From NCBI RefSeq assembly GCF_033118175.1, contig NC_083692.1:94606501-94670500 (forward strand): 64,000 nt of DNA. The letters are read 5' to 3'. The position numbers and the translations under genes are program-made. The notes below the pieces were generated by a model. That model saw only the letters and a program-made list of their open reading frames with translations, ran no database searches and was not told the origin of the DNA. Positions 1 through 10,754 of the stretch are shown here, piece by piece. Source of the stretch: Dama dama (taxonomy: Eukaryota; Chordata; Mammalia; Artiodactyla; Cervidae). Positions within the stretch are counted from its first letter, which is position 1; each line of letters begins with the position of its first letter.

Positions 1-24
1 TTCAGTGGTAATCCATGGCTTTCA

Positions 25-268
25 AGATAAAATTCCAACTCCTGGCTTAGCACACAAGGCCCTCAGATCTGGTCCCCACCTCTCTCTCTCATGGCATCTT
101 CCCTCTCTCTCCTGCAGACCCCACTGTTCCACCCACTCCCGCACACCCAGGAATCTATGATGATGTTACAAATCCACACATTCGTGTGCTCCTCACTGTC
201 TCCCCAGGGTCTAGTAGTGTGCCTGCCCAGAGTGGGCATTTGACAGCTATTTGTTGAATACTAAAAAA
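25..268 (+). mobile_element. L2 LINE 3'-end relic
   Basis: The stretch follows the general text of the L2 3' end: a segment reading aaggccctcagatctggtcc near the start, C/T-rich middle, and the tail motif gctatttgttgaat near 250. L2 is an ancient mammalian LINE, long inactive. Only the 3' untranslated part is present and it is strongly diverged. AT-rich unclassified DNA follows to about 465. Confidence 0.65.
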
Positions 269-473
269 TAATAACAAAATAAAGGAAAGAGGTAATTTTA
301 AAATAAATAACAGGCTTCTGGCACAAGCAACTAGGTGAATTACAAAATTCAGTTCAGCTTAATTCAGTTTAATTCTTTTATGAAATAAAGCATGGGGATA
401 TGTGCAAGCATGCTAAAGAGATCTGGAAGAGGTACATTCTCCCCTGGTTTTATAAACATATTGCCTGTCATAT

Positions 474-1676
474 TGTAACCTAAAAGGGTTAATTTTGACT
501 CCATGCTGAATTTGTTCCTCTCACTTTAACCCCCTTTTTTTTTTGACATTTTTCTTATTATAAGCATACACAATGGCCTGCCTCTTGATGAGGGTGAAAG
601 AGAAGAGTGAAAAAGCTGGCTTAAAATTCAGCATTCAAAAAACTAAGATCATGGCATCCAGTCCCATCACTTCATGGCAAATAGAAGGGGAAAAAGTGGA
701 AGCAGTGACAGATTTTATTTTCTTGGGCTCTAGCATCACTGCAGACAGTGACTACAGTCATGAAATTAAAAGATGCTTGCTCCTTGAAAGGAAAGTTATG
801 ATAAACATAGACAGCCTATGAAAAAGCAGAGACATCACTTTGCTGACAAAGGTCCATATAGTGAAAGCTATGGTTTTTCCAGTAGTCACGTATGGATGTG
901 AGAGCTGGACCATAAAGAAGGCCGAGTGCTGAAAAATTGATGTTTTTGAACTGTGGTGCCAGAAAAGACTCCTGAGAGTTCCTTGGACAGCAAGAATATC
1001 AAACCAGTCAATCCTAAAGGAAATCAACCCTGAATATTCATTGGAAGGACTGGTGCTGAAGCTGAAACTCCAACACTTTGGCCACCTGATGTGAAGAACC
1101 AATTCACTGGAAAAGACCCTGATGCTGGGGAAGATTGAAGGCAAAAGGAGAAGAGGGCAGCAGAGGATGAGATGGTTGGATAACATCACTGAGTCAATGG
1201 ACATGAGTTTGAGCAAACTCTGGGAGATAGTGAAGGAAAGGGAAGCCTGGAGTATTGCAGTCCATGGGGTTGCAAAGAGTTGGACGAGACTTCCTGATTG
1301 AATAACAACAATGGCCTGCTTCAGGGAACCCTGCCCTCCACTTCTTGACTGTTAAAGTACCTTTGTTCATAACCCTGTCCACCTATAGGGTGCAGGTAGA
1401 AATTAACATATCCCCCCGCCTGAGGTTTGCCATCTAGAAGATATTTGCAATAATTAAATGACATTTTTACTTTGTTTCCTCACCTCCCTCCATCTCTGAT
1501 CCATAAAATAACCTGGCATCCAATCCCTGACAACATAGTTGTTTTGAGACATTAGTCAGCCATCTTCTAAGTCAGCTGACTTCTCAAATAAAGTTGTACT
1601 CCTTGCCTCAACAACTCATCTCCTGGATTTATTGGCCTATTGTGCAGTGAGCAGAATGAGCTTGGACTGGATAACA
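474..1676 (+). mobile_element. Solo LTR, family B, interrupted by BovB
   Basis: The element begins TGTAACCTAAAAGGG and ends GGATAACA, and is flanked on both sides by ATAT (470-473 and 1,677-1,680), the 4-bp duplication typical of class I retroviral integrase. Without the inserted BovB it is about 465 bp. The same family occurs at 59,031-59,537 and 62,285-62,759; shared landmarks are the promoter-like ccataaaataacctggcatc, the segment gttattttgagac/gttgttttgagac, and the 3' part ending in a cctattgtg motif and a purine-rich stretch. No internal retroviral sequence remains, so it is a recombined solo LTR. Confidence 0.85.
582..1307 (+). mobile_element. BovB LINE, 5'-truncated 3' fragment
   Basis: Flanked by a perfect 12-bp duplication, acaatggcctgc (570-581 and 1,308-1,319). 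The body is the standard BovB 3' half: the end of the RT frame (an 82-residue open stretch at 573-821 containing FLGSSITAD and SHEIKR), then gcatcactgactc-type 3' text and the terminal atggggttgcaaagagt. BovB is an RTE-clade LINE that mobilises ruminant SINEs. This copy lacks the catalytic RT core and is dead on arrival. It sits inside the family B LTR and is therefore younger than it. Confidence 0.92.
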
Positions 1677-2116
1677 ATATTAGTAAACAAAGGATGTTGC
1701 AGCCATTCAGCCATCATGTTACAGCTGCCACAACAGTGAGCCCTGAGGGAACTCAGGATGGAGGCAGGATGCCTGCCATCAGATCATCAGACACTGCAGC
1801 AACGCCAACGGTGCACCCTAAGAAGACTCAAGATGGGAAAACACAGAATACTGGCCCTAGATAGCTGAGCAGCCAGACTCTTACATCTTCCAATATGCAG
1901 AAAAGTGCTAAATTCCTTAACTTGGGATATCTGGTTTTCTTTAATTATCAACAATCTTTTTATGTTCCGACTACCTGGTCTTCGTTGCAAAAATTCCTAT
2001 ATATTTCCTGGCTCCCCATTTTGCCTCTTTGGAGCAGTTTCTCAGAGTTGCTTGAGATGCTGTGTCCTGGGCTGAAATCCTCAGTTTCTCCACTGAAGAA
2101 AACATAAGTCTCAACT

Positions 2117-2478
2117 TAAAAAAAATTTTTGTATTTATTTACTTTTTAATTTATTTTTGGCCCTGCTTGGTATTCATTGTTTCATGGGCTTTTCTTTAGT
2201 TGTAGCAAGTGGGGACTACTCTTTAGCTGCAGTGGGCGGGCTTCTCATTGCAGTGGCTTCTCTCCTTGTGGAGCATGGGCTCTAGAGTGCAAAGTCGTTA
2301 GCAGCTGCAGCACATGGACTCAACAGTTGCAGTCCCAGGCCCTAGAGTATAGGCACAGTAGTTGTGAAGCACGGGCTTAGTTGCTCCGTGGTGTGTGGGA
2401 TCTTCCTGGATCAGGGATCAAACCTGTGTCTCCTGTGTTGGCAGGTAGATCCTTTCCAGTAAGTCACCAGGGAAGCCC
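2117..2478 (-). mobile_element. CHR-type SINE (tRNA-Glu derived), antisense
   Basis: Reads as the reverse complement of the cetartiodactyl CHR SINE: poly-T/AT-rich start, a chain of gggctt/tagttg/gtggagcatgggct blocks, gtgggatcttcctgg, and the tRNA-like head ending accagggaagccc. The tRNA-derived part would contain the pol III A and B boxes at its right end on the minus strand. Possible degenerate duplication of caactt(a) flanks the element. An open frame on the plus strand (2,177-2,380) is a shadow. Confidence 0.85.
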
Positions 2479-2536
2479 AACTCCCAACTTTTAAATTGTG
2501 CTTTTTTTTTTGTTTAGCCAGCACTCTCCTATTACA

Positions 2537-2712
2537 GGGGCTTTCCCCCATGGCTCCATGGTAAAGAATTTGCCTCCAGTGCAGGAGACTAAAGAGATGC
2601 GAGTTCCATCTCTGGGTCAGGAAGATCCCCTCAAGAAGGAAATGGCAACCCACTTGAGTATTCTTGCTTGGGAAAATCCAGGGGGTTGCAGAGTCGGACA
2701 TGACTGAGCAAC
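2537..2712 (+). mobile_element. Bov-tA SINE
   Basis: Begins ggggctttcccccatggctc (tRNA-like head), continues with gatcccctcaagaaggaaatgg and caacccacttgagtattctt, and ends near cggacatgactgagcaac. This is the ruminant tRNA + Bov-A monomer structure. A CA-rich tail (cacacatgcacacacagcac) follows. The plus-strand open frame within it is not a gene. Confidence 0.9.
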
Positions 2713-2859
2713 TGAACATGCACACATGCACACACAGCACACTGAAGCAGAAATAAATTGCGTTAAGGCAAAATTATGAAAGGGAAGGTTGACTTTGCTC
2801 CTTCAAGGGAATCTATCCAGGTAGGCTGGTTATCTTTAGGTTATCTTTAGACTTCATGA

Positions 2860-3095
2860 AGGTGACCAAAAACTTACTGATAGTTACAGAACATGTGTTA
2901 TATAGACTTTGGAAGATAACGGTGTGTCAGTGTGGGTTCACTGATTGTAACAAAGGTGTCACTCTGAGGCTTGATAGTGGAGGAGGCTGCAGGTGGGGGA
3001 GACCTGGGTGAGTGTATGAGAACTTTCTGTACCTTCTGCTCAGTTTTACTGTGGACCTAAAACTCCTCTCAAAAACTAAAATCTATTAAAAACAA
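2860..3095 (+). mobile_element. Old L1 3'-UTR end
   Basis: Contains the recognisable order of an L1M 3' end: gtgtgtcagtgtgggttca, gtaacaaaggtgtcactc, gaggaggctgcaggtggggg, aactttctgtaccttctgct, and gtggacctaaaactcctct before an A-rich end. No coding sequence. Sequence from 3,096 to 3,487 is unclassified; I see no gene in it. Confidence 0.75.
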
Positions 3096-3497
3096 TATGT
3101 TAAAGATAACTTACCCCAAAAGATAAAATCGTGATTCTCATTCAGAAATAAAATGAGCATGTTGAAGATTGCATTTTACTCAGAACTAGAGGGATCAGAC
3201 AGATGTTAAAACTGGTTCAAAGGAAAAGTCAAAGAAGAACACTTAAATAAATGGAATATGGGGATGAATGTGCAACTGGAGGCAGATGAACTTCTTCTTC
3301 AGTGGGGGAGGGAATTCATTTGAATGTCTGCTGGACAGGATAGAATTTGCCTGCCTGTAGACACTTGCATGCCTACAACACCAATCTGCATTTCTGTTAC
3401 CTATGAGGAACACAGCACTGTAAAATAGTTTCCATAGAATTAGCATCTGGACCATGGAAGGACGTGCTATTGTTTGCCTTTGAGGCACACATTTCCC

Positions 3498-4070
3498 CTC
3501 AGTTCAGTTCAGTTCAGTCACTCAGTCATGTCTCACTCTTTGCGACCCCATGAATCGCAGCACGCCAGGCCTCCCTGTCCATCACCAACTCCTGGAGTCC
3601 ACCCAAACCCATGTCCATCGAGTCGGTGATGCCATCCAGCCATCTCATCCTCTGTCATCCCCTTCTCCTCCTGCCCCCTATCCCTCCCAGAATCAGGGTC
3701 TTTTCCAATGAGTCAACTCTTCACATGAGGTGGCCAAAGTATTGGAGTTTCAACTTCAACATCAGTCCTTCCAATGAACACCCAGGACTTATCTCCTTTA
3801 GGATGGACTGGCTGGATCTCCTTGCAGTCCAAGGGACTCTCAAGAGTCTTCTCCAACACCACAGTTCAAAAGCATCAATTTTTCAGCACTCAGCTTCTTC
3901 ACCGTCCAGCTCTCACATCCATACATGACCACTGGAAAAACCATAGCCTTGACTAGATGAACCTTTGTTGGCAAAGTAATGTCTCTGCTTTTTAAATATG
4001 CTATCTAGGTTGGTCATAACTTTCCTTCCAAGGAGTAAGCATCTTTTAATTTCATGGCTGCAATCACCAT
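3498..4070 (-). mobile_element. BovB LINE 3' fragment, antisense
   Basis: Starts cagttcagttcagttcagtc, the reverse complement of the BovB tail, and runs through catctcatcctctgtcatcc, aggatggactggctggatct and ttaatttcatggctgcaatc. Flanks carry cacatttccc (3,488-3,497) and cacattttccc (4,071-4,081), a near-perfect target duplication. The open frames at 3,611-3,956 are antisense shadows of decayed RT tail. Truncated upstream of the RT core. Confidence 0.92.
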
Positions 4071-4109
4071 CACATTTTCCCTACATGCATACAACAAACC
4101 ATCAAGGTA

Positions 4110-4435
4110 GTAGGTTCAAAGGTTCCACTTCATAATTTCACCAACACTAGTGATGACCTGTCTTATTTTTATTATAACCACTTTACATTTTAGCAGGGGT
4201 GACATGTTATCTCATTGCAGTTTTAATTTGCTAATAACTGATGATGTTGAGCCTATCTTCATGTGCCTATTGGCTTTTCCTTGATCTTCTTTGGTGACAT
4301 ATCTATTCAAAGGTTTGCTCATTTTATGTATTTAATTATTTTAAAAGTTTACCCATTTTAAAATTGCATTGTCTTTTTATTAATGAGTTTTAAGAGTTCT
4401 TTACATATTCTACAATTGGGTATGTTATTTGCTTT
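4110..4435 (-). mobile_element. Old L1 fragment, antisense
   Basis: Reverse complement of the L1 ORF2 end/3' UTR: tctcattgcagttttaattt, tgatgttgagcctatcttca, and ttcatgtgcctattggcttt are the classic antisense L1 phrases. Diverged and truncated. From 4,436 to about 4,845 the sequence is unclassified. Confidence 0.75.
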
Positions 4436-4959
4436 CTCACAGTATGGCAGCCAGGTTCTAAGAAAGAGCCTTGAATGAGGAAGAAATTAGAAGCTGCCAG
4501 TTCTTGTAAAGCTCGGGCTTAAGTCCCAGAATGTCACTTCTGCCACATTCTCTTGATCAAAGTTAGGTACATGATCAGCCCGGATGGAAGTGGAGGATAA
4601 ATGAGCTCCTCTTCTTGTTACAGAGAGCAAAGTACACATGTAGGAAGGGCATGGATTGGATTTGGCTATCTTTGGAGTTGGGCTGTCAGCCTTTCAGGTA
4701 CTTTAATAATTCTAATATTTGTAATAAATTACATGAATATGGTGGATGTTAAGATATTTTAAATGATTCAAAATAATTTTTGAATTTATAAAAAAAAATT
4801 CTCTTATACCTCTTAAATCAAACTCCAAATCTAAATCAGTTACTTATTCTTTTTTGGCCTCAGGACATGCAGGATCTTAGGTCCCAGAGCAGGCATCGAA
4901 CCTGTGCCCCCTGCAGTGGAGGGTGGCGTCTTGCTGGGCTGTGGGGGATGCCAGGGGTG

Positions 4960-5077
4960 CTGCCTTTCAGAAGGTATTTCAAACCTTTTACGTGTCTTTT
5001 GATGGTACTCATTATCAGAGCATGGGTTTCATAAAATGTGACTTTCCCATGGCTTTCTTGTCCTTATTTATCTTTTT
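4960..5077. repeat. Third, partial copy of the 7.7/11.2-kb duplicated unit
   Basis: The text gatggtactcattatcagag followed by aaaatgtgactttcccatgg and tttcttgtccttatttatct matches 7,758-7,845 and 11,286-11,365 closely. It ends where an antisense SINE begins at about 5,078. So the unit following the hairpin minisatellites is a dispersed or multiply duplicated repeat, not just a two-copy duplication. Confidence 0.7.
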
Positions 5078-5182
5078 AGCTGTTACTCTGTGGCACGTGG
5101 GATCTTCCCGGATAAGGGATGGAACTTGAGTCTCTTGCATGGTCAGATGCATTCTTTACCACTGAGCCACCAGAAAAGCCCC
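5078..5182 (-). mobile_element. SINE fragment (CHR/tRNA type), antisense
   Basis: Reads gtggcacgtgggatcttccc, cttgagtctcttgcatggtc and actgagccaccagaaaagcc, the antisense tRNA-like head of a CHR-family SINE. A second antisense SINE scrap lies at about 4,848-4,925 (catgcaggatcttaggtccc, cgaacctgtgccccctgcag). Both are truncated and diverged. Confidence 0.7.
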
Positions 5183-5199
5183 AGGTTTCTTTTCTTTTT

Positions 5200-6630
5200 T
5201 TTTTTTTTTGCTTACTGGTTCTAATAGGTATGCAGTGCTACCTCACTGTAGTTTTAATTTCTAATTTTCTAATGATGTATGATTTTTGATAATTTACTAT
5301 CTGTATGCTTTGTTTGGCTAGGTGTTCAGATTTATCCATCTTTAATGAGGTTGTTTGTTCCAGATTTTTGGTATTATTTGAGTACAACCCTTTATCAGAT
5401 ATGTATTTTGTAAATGTATTTCTCTGTTTAAGGCTTGTGTTCAGGTTTTATGAATAAGGTCTTTTATAGAGTTTACATTTTTAATTTTTTAAAGATCATG
5501 TTATAAATTTTATATCCTTTTTTGGATAGACTTTAGTTTTTTTTTGTTAAAATTCATAAGCAAAACTGAGGTACTGTAGACACAGCTTTGCATTTTATCT
5601 ATTGAGAAGTTTGAATGAATTTGGGGTAAGTTGTAAGGTTTCTTTCTACTTTCATTTGATTCCATACGGTTTCCAATTATTTATATAACAATTTTTGGAG
5701 ATGTCATAGGAAGTTGGTTTCCCCAAGTGAAACTGCATCCATGAAACATCAACTCTTTTCAGCCACTGGGAATCACTTTCTGCTTTTTCTGTCTTTGAAT
5801 TTGACTTGCTTTGAGGTGATTCCACTATTGAGATAATTCCACTATCTCATGCTAGTAGAATCACAGAATGTTTGTCCTTTTTTGGTCTTGTTTGTTTCAC
5901 TTAACATAATGACTATAAGGTTCTTCCAGATTGTAGCATTGTCAGAATTACTTACTTTTAAAGGCTGAATCATATTCCATTGTGTGTGTACCACAGTTTG
6001 TTTATGGAATTGTCTGTCCATGGACACTTGGATTCCTTCCATTTGTTAGCCAGAATACGAGCGTAGAAATATGAGTTTGTTTTTTTCAGCCCATTTTTTC
6101 AAAACTTTTAGGTACATAACCTGAATTGGAATTGACATATTGTATGTTAATTCCATTTGCTAGTTTTTGAGGAGTTTCTGTCATGTCTTGCAGAGTGGCT
6201 ACACCATTTCACTGTATTTCTTGTATAGTAGAATACTGCTGAAGTTTTTGTGTGTACCCTATTTTGCATATTCATTCACCCACTGATGGACAGTTGAATG
6301 GGTTCTACCTTTGGGCTATTGTGAATAATGTTGCTATGAATATTTGTGTGCCATTTGTTATTTGAACAGCTGTTTTCAGTTCATTGACATGTATATCCAA
6401 GAGTAGAGTTGGTGAAGTAAACAGTATGTATATTTTTATCTTAGGAAATGCCAAACTATTACACATATAGCCTATACTATTTTCCATATCCACAAGCAAA
6501 GTGTAATGTTTCTGATTTTTTACATTGCTGTTAATATTTTGATCTTGATTATAACCGTTTAGTGAATGTGAACAAATATAGCACTGTGGTTTTAATCTGT
6601 ATTTCCATGACTACAGAAAGGAAATATATG
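5200..6630 (-). mobile_element. Old L1 fragments, antisense
   Basis: Several antisense L1 3'-region phrases occur in order: gctacctcactgtagtttta (5,229), ggctgaatcatattccattg (5,963), accacagtttgtttatggaa (5,991), catggacacttggattcctt (6,019), cccactgatggacagttgaa (6,279). The repeat of the gatggacacttgg motif twice suggests at least two overlapping L1 fragments. No open frame of note; strongly decayed. Confidence 0.7.
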
Positions 6631-6740
6631 TCCATTTCTACTGAACATGTAGTGGGGTTACCTCACGTGCTGGCTGACTCCTGCATTTATTGTTTGTAGA
6701 TTTGTGAGGATGGCCAGTCTGACAGGTGGGATTTGATTTC

Positions 6741-7660
6741 CCTATTTCAGCCTGGGAACATGGGGTGCAGAGTTGCTGGCCTGAAAGTACAATCTTTCCT
6801 ATTTCAGCCTGGGAACCTGGGGCACTGAGTTCCCTGCCTGAGATAGGAACTTTCCCCCATATTTCAGTCCAGGAACCTAGGGGAGCCCAGTTCCCCACAT
6901 GAAATGGGAACTTATCCTAGTATTTCAGCCAAGAAACCTGGGGTGTTGCATTCCCTGCCTGAAATAGGAACTTGTCCCCCTAATTCAGCCCAGGAACCTA
7001 GTGGAGCTCAGTGCCTTGCCTGAAGTAGGAACTTCTCTCCCTATTTCAGCCTGGGTAACTGGGTTGCTGAGTTCCCCACCTTAATTAGGAACTTTCCCCC
7101 ATATTTCAGCCCAGGAACCCAGGTAAGCCCAGTTCCCCATATGAAATAGGAACTTATTCCCAACCTGGGGTGCTGTGTTCCCCACCTGAAATAGGAACTT
7201 GTACCCCTATTTCAGCCCGGGAAACTGGGGCGCCCAGTTCCCCACCTGAGATAGGAACTTTCCCATTTCAGCCCGGGAAGCTGGGCGCTGAGTTCCCTGC
7301 CTCAGTTAGGAACTTTCCCCCCTATTTCAGCCCAGGAACCTAGGGGAGCCCAGTTCCTCACATGAAATAGGAACTTACCCCCCTATTTCAACCCAGAAAC
7401 CTGGGGCGCTGCATTCCCTGCCTAAAATAGGAACTTGTCTCCCTATTTCAGCCCGGGAAGCTGGGGTACCCAGTTCCCTGCCTCAATTAGGAACTTCCCC
7501 CCTATTTCAGCCTAGGAACCTAGGGGAGCCCACTTCTCCACATGAAATAGGAACTTATCCCCCTATTTCAGCCCGGGAACCGGGGGCGCAGAGTTCTCCG
7601 CCTGAAATAGGAAATTTTCCCTATTTCTGCCTGGAAATTTGGGGCCCAGCATTTCCATTA
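6741..7660. repeat. Hairpin-unit minisatellite, array 1 (about 15 copies)
   Basis: Tandem units of about 55-63 bp. A typical unit reads CCTATTTCAG, then cccGGGAAC, a GC-rich centre of about 12 bases, GTTCCCcgc, then CTGAAATAGG, then a spacer aactttcccc. CCTATTTCAG is the exact reverse complement of CTGAAATAGG, and GGGAAC of GTTCCC, so each monomer is itself an inverted repeat able to fold as a stem. Units also show a higher-order order (see findings). The minus-strand open frame at 6,638-6,898 only reflects a near-multiple-of-three period and is not called as a gene. Confidence 0.9.
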
Positions 7661-7669
7661 GTTCAGCCC

Positions 7670-8960
7670 AGAACCTTGGCATGCAGATAAACATTAGGGA
7701 AACACATCTTCAGAGTTAATAACTTTTGAATTGCTTTTGAAAAAATCATCAAAATTTTTATGTATCTTATGATGGCACTCATTATCTGAGTGTGGGCTTG
7801 GTAAAATGTGACTTTCCCATGGCTTTCTTGTCCTTATTTATCTTGCTGGTAGATTCATTGGCCTCTTTTGACTAGTTAATTCTTTTTGAAGCAGAGCTTG
7901 AAATGGTCCATTTACTTTGTATGATTTTTAATAATCTCATCCAAAGTAATTTCTCAATTGTTTCTTCTATTGTATAACATTCCCCATTTTCATTTTGTTC
8001 TTTTTTTCTTCTATTTTCTTTTGTGTTTATAGCTATATACCCCATATTTTTTGTAATTGAAGTACAGTTGATTAACACAACTATGTGTGTTGTGATACAG
8101 CATACGGGATTTTTTGCAATATTTTTACGGAATCTACTTTATTGAAATATTAATGAATTGTGAGCTTTTGTTGGTTTTAGAGATGAATTGCTTGTGTGTA
8201 TCTTGATTTGCAGATATTTCTTTGCATTACAGGTTGCCTTCTTCATTCCTGAAGGTTTACTTTTTTGGACACCTGCTTTGAAATTGAAGTAGGTTGCATT
8301 TTCCTGGTTTGGGTTTAATTCTCAATGAGCCAGGAGATGGATTCCAAAAGATCTCGCAATGAAGTCATCCAAACCCAAAAAGACCTTGTAGTTGATATCC
8401 TCACATTTCCTGCCTATGTTTTCCTTAAGAAACCCTCCTGACCTTTAGATACCTATGATTTGGAGTTGATTTCGCGTGTGGTGTTGGAGAGTGTTCTAAC
8501 CTCATTCCCGTTTTCTTTGTTTTAATAAGCCTCTCAGGATCCTTCACAGTGTCTCTTATCAACGTCTATTGCCAGCATCGGGGGAGGAATATTCCCTCTT
8601 CTCCACGCCTTCTCTATTAGTTAGTGTTTGTCAGGTTTCTGACAGTGGCCATTCTGAGTGCTGTGAGGTGATTCCTTCCCGTGGTTTTGATTTGCATGTC
8701 TCATATTTAGTGGAACTGACTTCTTTTCATGTGATTTCTTTCCAAGGGTGAGTTATGTTAGACTCTGCAAGACTCTGCAACAGGAGTCATGTTACCCCTT
8801 GATGCAGCTACGTGTAACTCGACCCTGTTTTAAATTCTTTTCAGATGACCACCCCTTGGGCGTTTGTTGAGATCAGCTGTTTTTGACTTTCAGACCCTTT
8901 GGCCTTGAGAATATTCAACGCCCATCAGCACAGCTTTCCAAGCTGTTGTTACAGAAAATG
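7670..8960. repeat. Duplicated unit, copy 1
   Basis: From cacatcttcagagttaa to ttgagaatattcaacgccca this matches 11,195-12,450 at high identity by eye, including both small open frames of 60 codons (8,569 and 12,086) and the phrase catccaaacccaaaaagacc. It contains antisense L1-like words (attgaagtacagttgattaa; gtgaggtgattccttcccgtg; gattttgatttgcatgtctc type). A 60-residue frame conserved in both copies is a by-product of recent duplication, not evidence of coding. Confidence 0.85.
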
Positions 8961-10700
8961 GCCACAAGGCAGAATTACTCATCCCACAAGATTCCCCCCA
9001 CTCCCTGTCATTTCTGTGTGATTATTTATTGGAATAGAAGTGATTTCTGATTTAATGTGTGTTTCAAGTGTATAGGAACTTGATATGTTTATCTATTCTC
9101 TTTCAAGTTCCTGTTCTCATCGGGGTGATTACAGTGTGTTCAGTAAACTTCCACCTGCTATTCAGTATGTCGTTTTGGTCATCTATTGAATACATATATG
9201 TGTGTCTACATTAATTCAAATCTCTTAATTTACAGCACCAGTACCTAGAGATTGAGGGCTCCTGCAGAGGGCAAGAGGCACTCCACAAACATCATGGGGT
9301 CACAATGCCTACCACATCCTCCCAGGACCCTGAGCCCCAAAACAATCCAGCCTTGGGACCCAAGCCTGCCCAGTCTCCAGAGATTGCCAAGATAATCCAG
9401 AATTACCAAGAGATTAGTCAAGGTAACCATGGGATGAGGGGAATAGAATCAGCATATGTTTCTATATTTATTGTGTTTATCCAGTTATTTGAACTTGAGT
9501 ATATAGGTGAATTACAAGGCAGTGGATTTTTTTAAAATTTTTTAATTCATAGTCACTTGATTCACTCACACATTGATGTTCATATGCTGTATTTCAGGGA
9601 CTGTTCCTGTATAGATTATGACAAAAACTGTAGTATCATTCCTAGTGTTATCCAGTAGGTCCTTGTGGCTTATTTTCTAAATAGGAATGTGCACGTTAAA
9701 GAATTAGCTTATTTCTAAGTGCCCAAACCTTTCTTCTCTGCTAACAGTGAGACAAGCTTTTCCTAAGTCTGTGAGCTGTTTATCTTGGCTCAAAGAGCTC
9801 CTATGTATCCATTTTTAGAGTCCACCTACAAGTGACATCATATCCCATTTTTCACTCCATGTCTCTCTCACTGCACTTGCTATGGTCATCTCTACCTTCT
9901 TGCCTGTGCATTCTTCCTTGTGGCTGACTCATGTACCATTGTGTATATAGAACCCGTTTTCTTTATTCGTTTCCTTGTCCTTGTACCCTTAGTTTTGTAG
10001 CAGCGTACCTTCTTTGGAAACCGGTCCGGCACGGGTGGCATGGGTACCCTTGTCTTTGAAAATGCTTCTTTTCCCTGACTGTATGCCCAGGCATGTGATT
10101 GCTGTTTCCTCATACACGTCCATGTTTCATTTTCTAAAGATCCTTCATACTGTTCTTTCTAGTGGATGAACCAAGAGAGACTTTTAGTAACCCCATCCAA
10201 AATAATTTCTTGATGGGAGTTTCTATTCCTAAACTTTTCCCATTTTTATTTTGTGAAACTTCATTCTTAATTATTTCTGGTGTTTGCAGCCATCCATCCA
10301 CTCTTTCTTTTTCAATTGAGGTACAGTTGATTCACATTACTCTATTTGCTTTGGGATACAAGAGAATGAGTCAATATTTTCATGGAATATATACCATTTA
10401 AACATATTGCAAAAATCTCGGCTATAGTTCTCTCTGTTGCATACGATATCCTATTATTTTTCTTACATTGTACATAATGAATTTTATTTCTTAATTTCTA
10501 TTTCAATCTGGCAACACCCACAACCAAATCTGCACAGGCATCCTTAGTTTCTGGATTTGTGAGTCTCTTTCTGTTTAATAGATAACTCCATTTGTCTTGT
10601 TTTAGTTGGAAATTAAGTGTGATTTCCTAGGGCAGTTTTCTTTGTGTTTCTGACAACCTTGCCTTAGATGAGAATATGTAAATAAATTCTCCTGAAAGAA
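8961..10700. other. Inter-duplication spacer with old antisense L1
   Basis: The stretch between the two duplicated units. 9,820-10,000 reads like antisense old L1 (ccacctacaagtgacatcat; ctcatgtaccattgtgtata) and 10,316-10,400 contains the L1-tail-like cagttgattcacattac. 10,160-10,400 is also a weak, diverged echo of 7,868-8,110 (attatttctggtgtttgcag versus the matching stretch). No convincing gene apart from a possible exon-like frame at 9,305. Confidence 0.5.
9290..9424 (+). other. Exon-like open segment with a splice-donor-like end
   Basis: An ATG at 9,305 opens a frame of polar, proline-rich residues (starting MPTTSSQDPEPQNNP, ending YQEISQG) that runs straight into caag|gtaacc, a plausible splice donor at about 9,420. 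A second ATG in another frame lies just upstream. Base composition is more GC-rich than its AT-rich neighbourhood. I do not recognise the peptide and see no partner exon, so this is a weak candidate for a first coding exon or exon relic. Confidence 0.2.
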
Positions 10701-10754
10701 TTCTCAGGAATAGTATAACATGAAAAGGACTTTTGTTCACCTTTCAGCCCGCAG

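Larger units (their letters stand above)
466..2116 (+). mobile_element. Older LTR (LTR-A), host of two nested insertions
   Basis: The short left piece (from TGTCATAT at 466) and the sequence after 1,680 become continuous once the LTR at 474-1,676 is removed. The right piece (1,681-about 2,116) has the look of a class I LTR R/U5 region: ggctccccattttgcctctt followed by a serine/leucine-poor CT-rich stretch and a run ending in aaaacataagtctcaa. The 5' boundary is inferred from the TG start; no convincing target duplication of LTR-A itself was found. Net length without insertions is about 450 bp, normal for a solo LTR. Confidence 0.5.

Noticed and set aside
2537..2712. tRNA gene in SINE heads
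   Set aside because: The tRNA-like heads in Bov-tA and CHR SINEs are diverged, lack a full cloverleaf and are joined to SINE bodies; none is a real tRNA gene.
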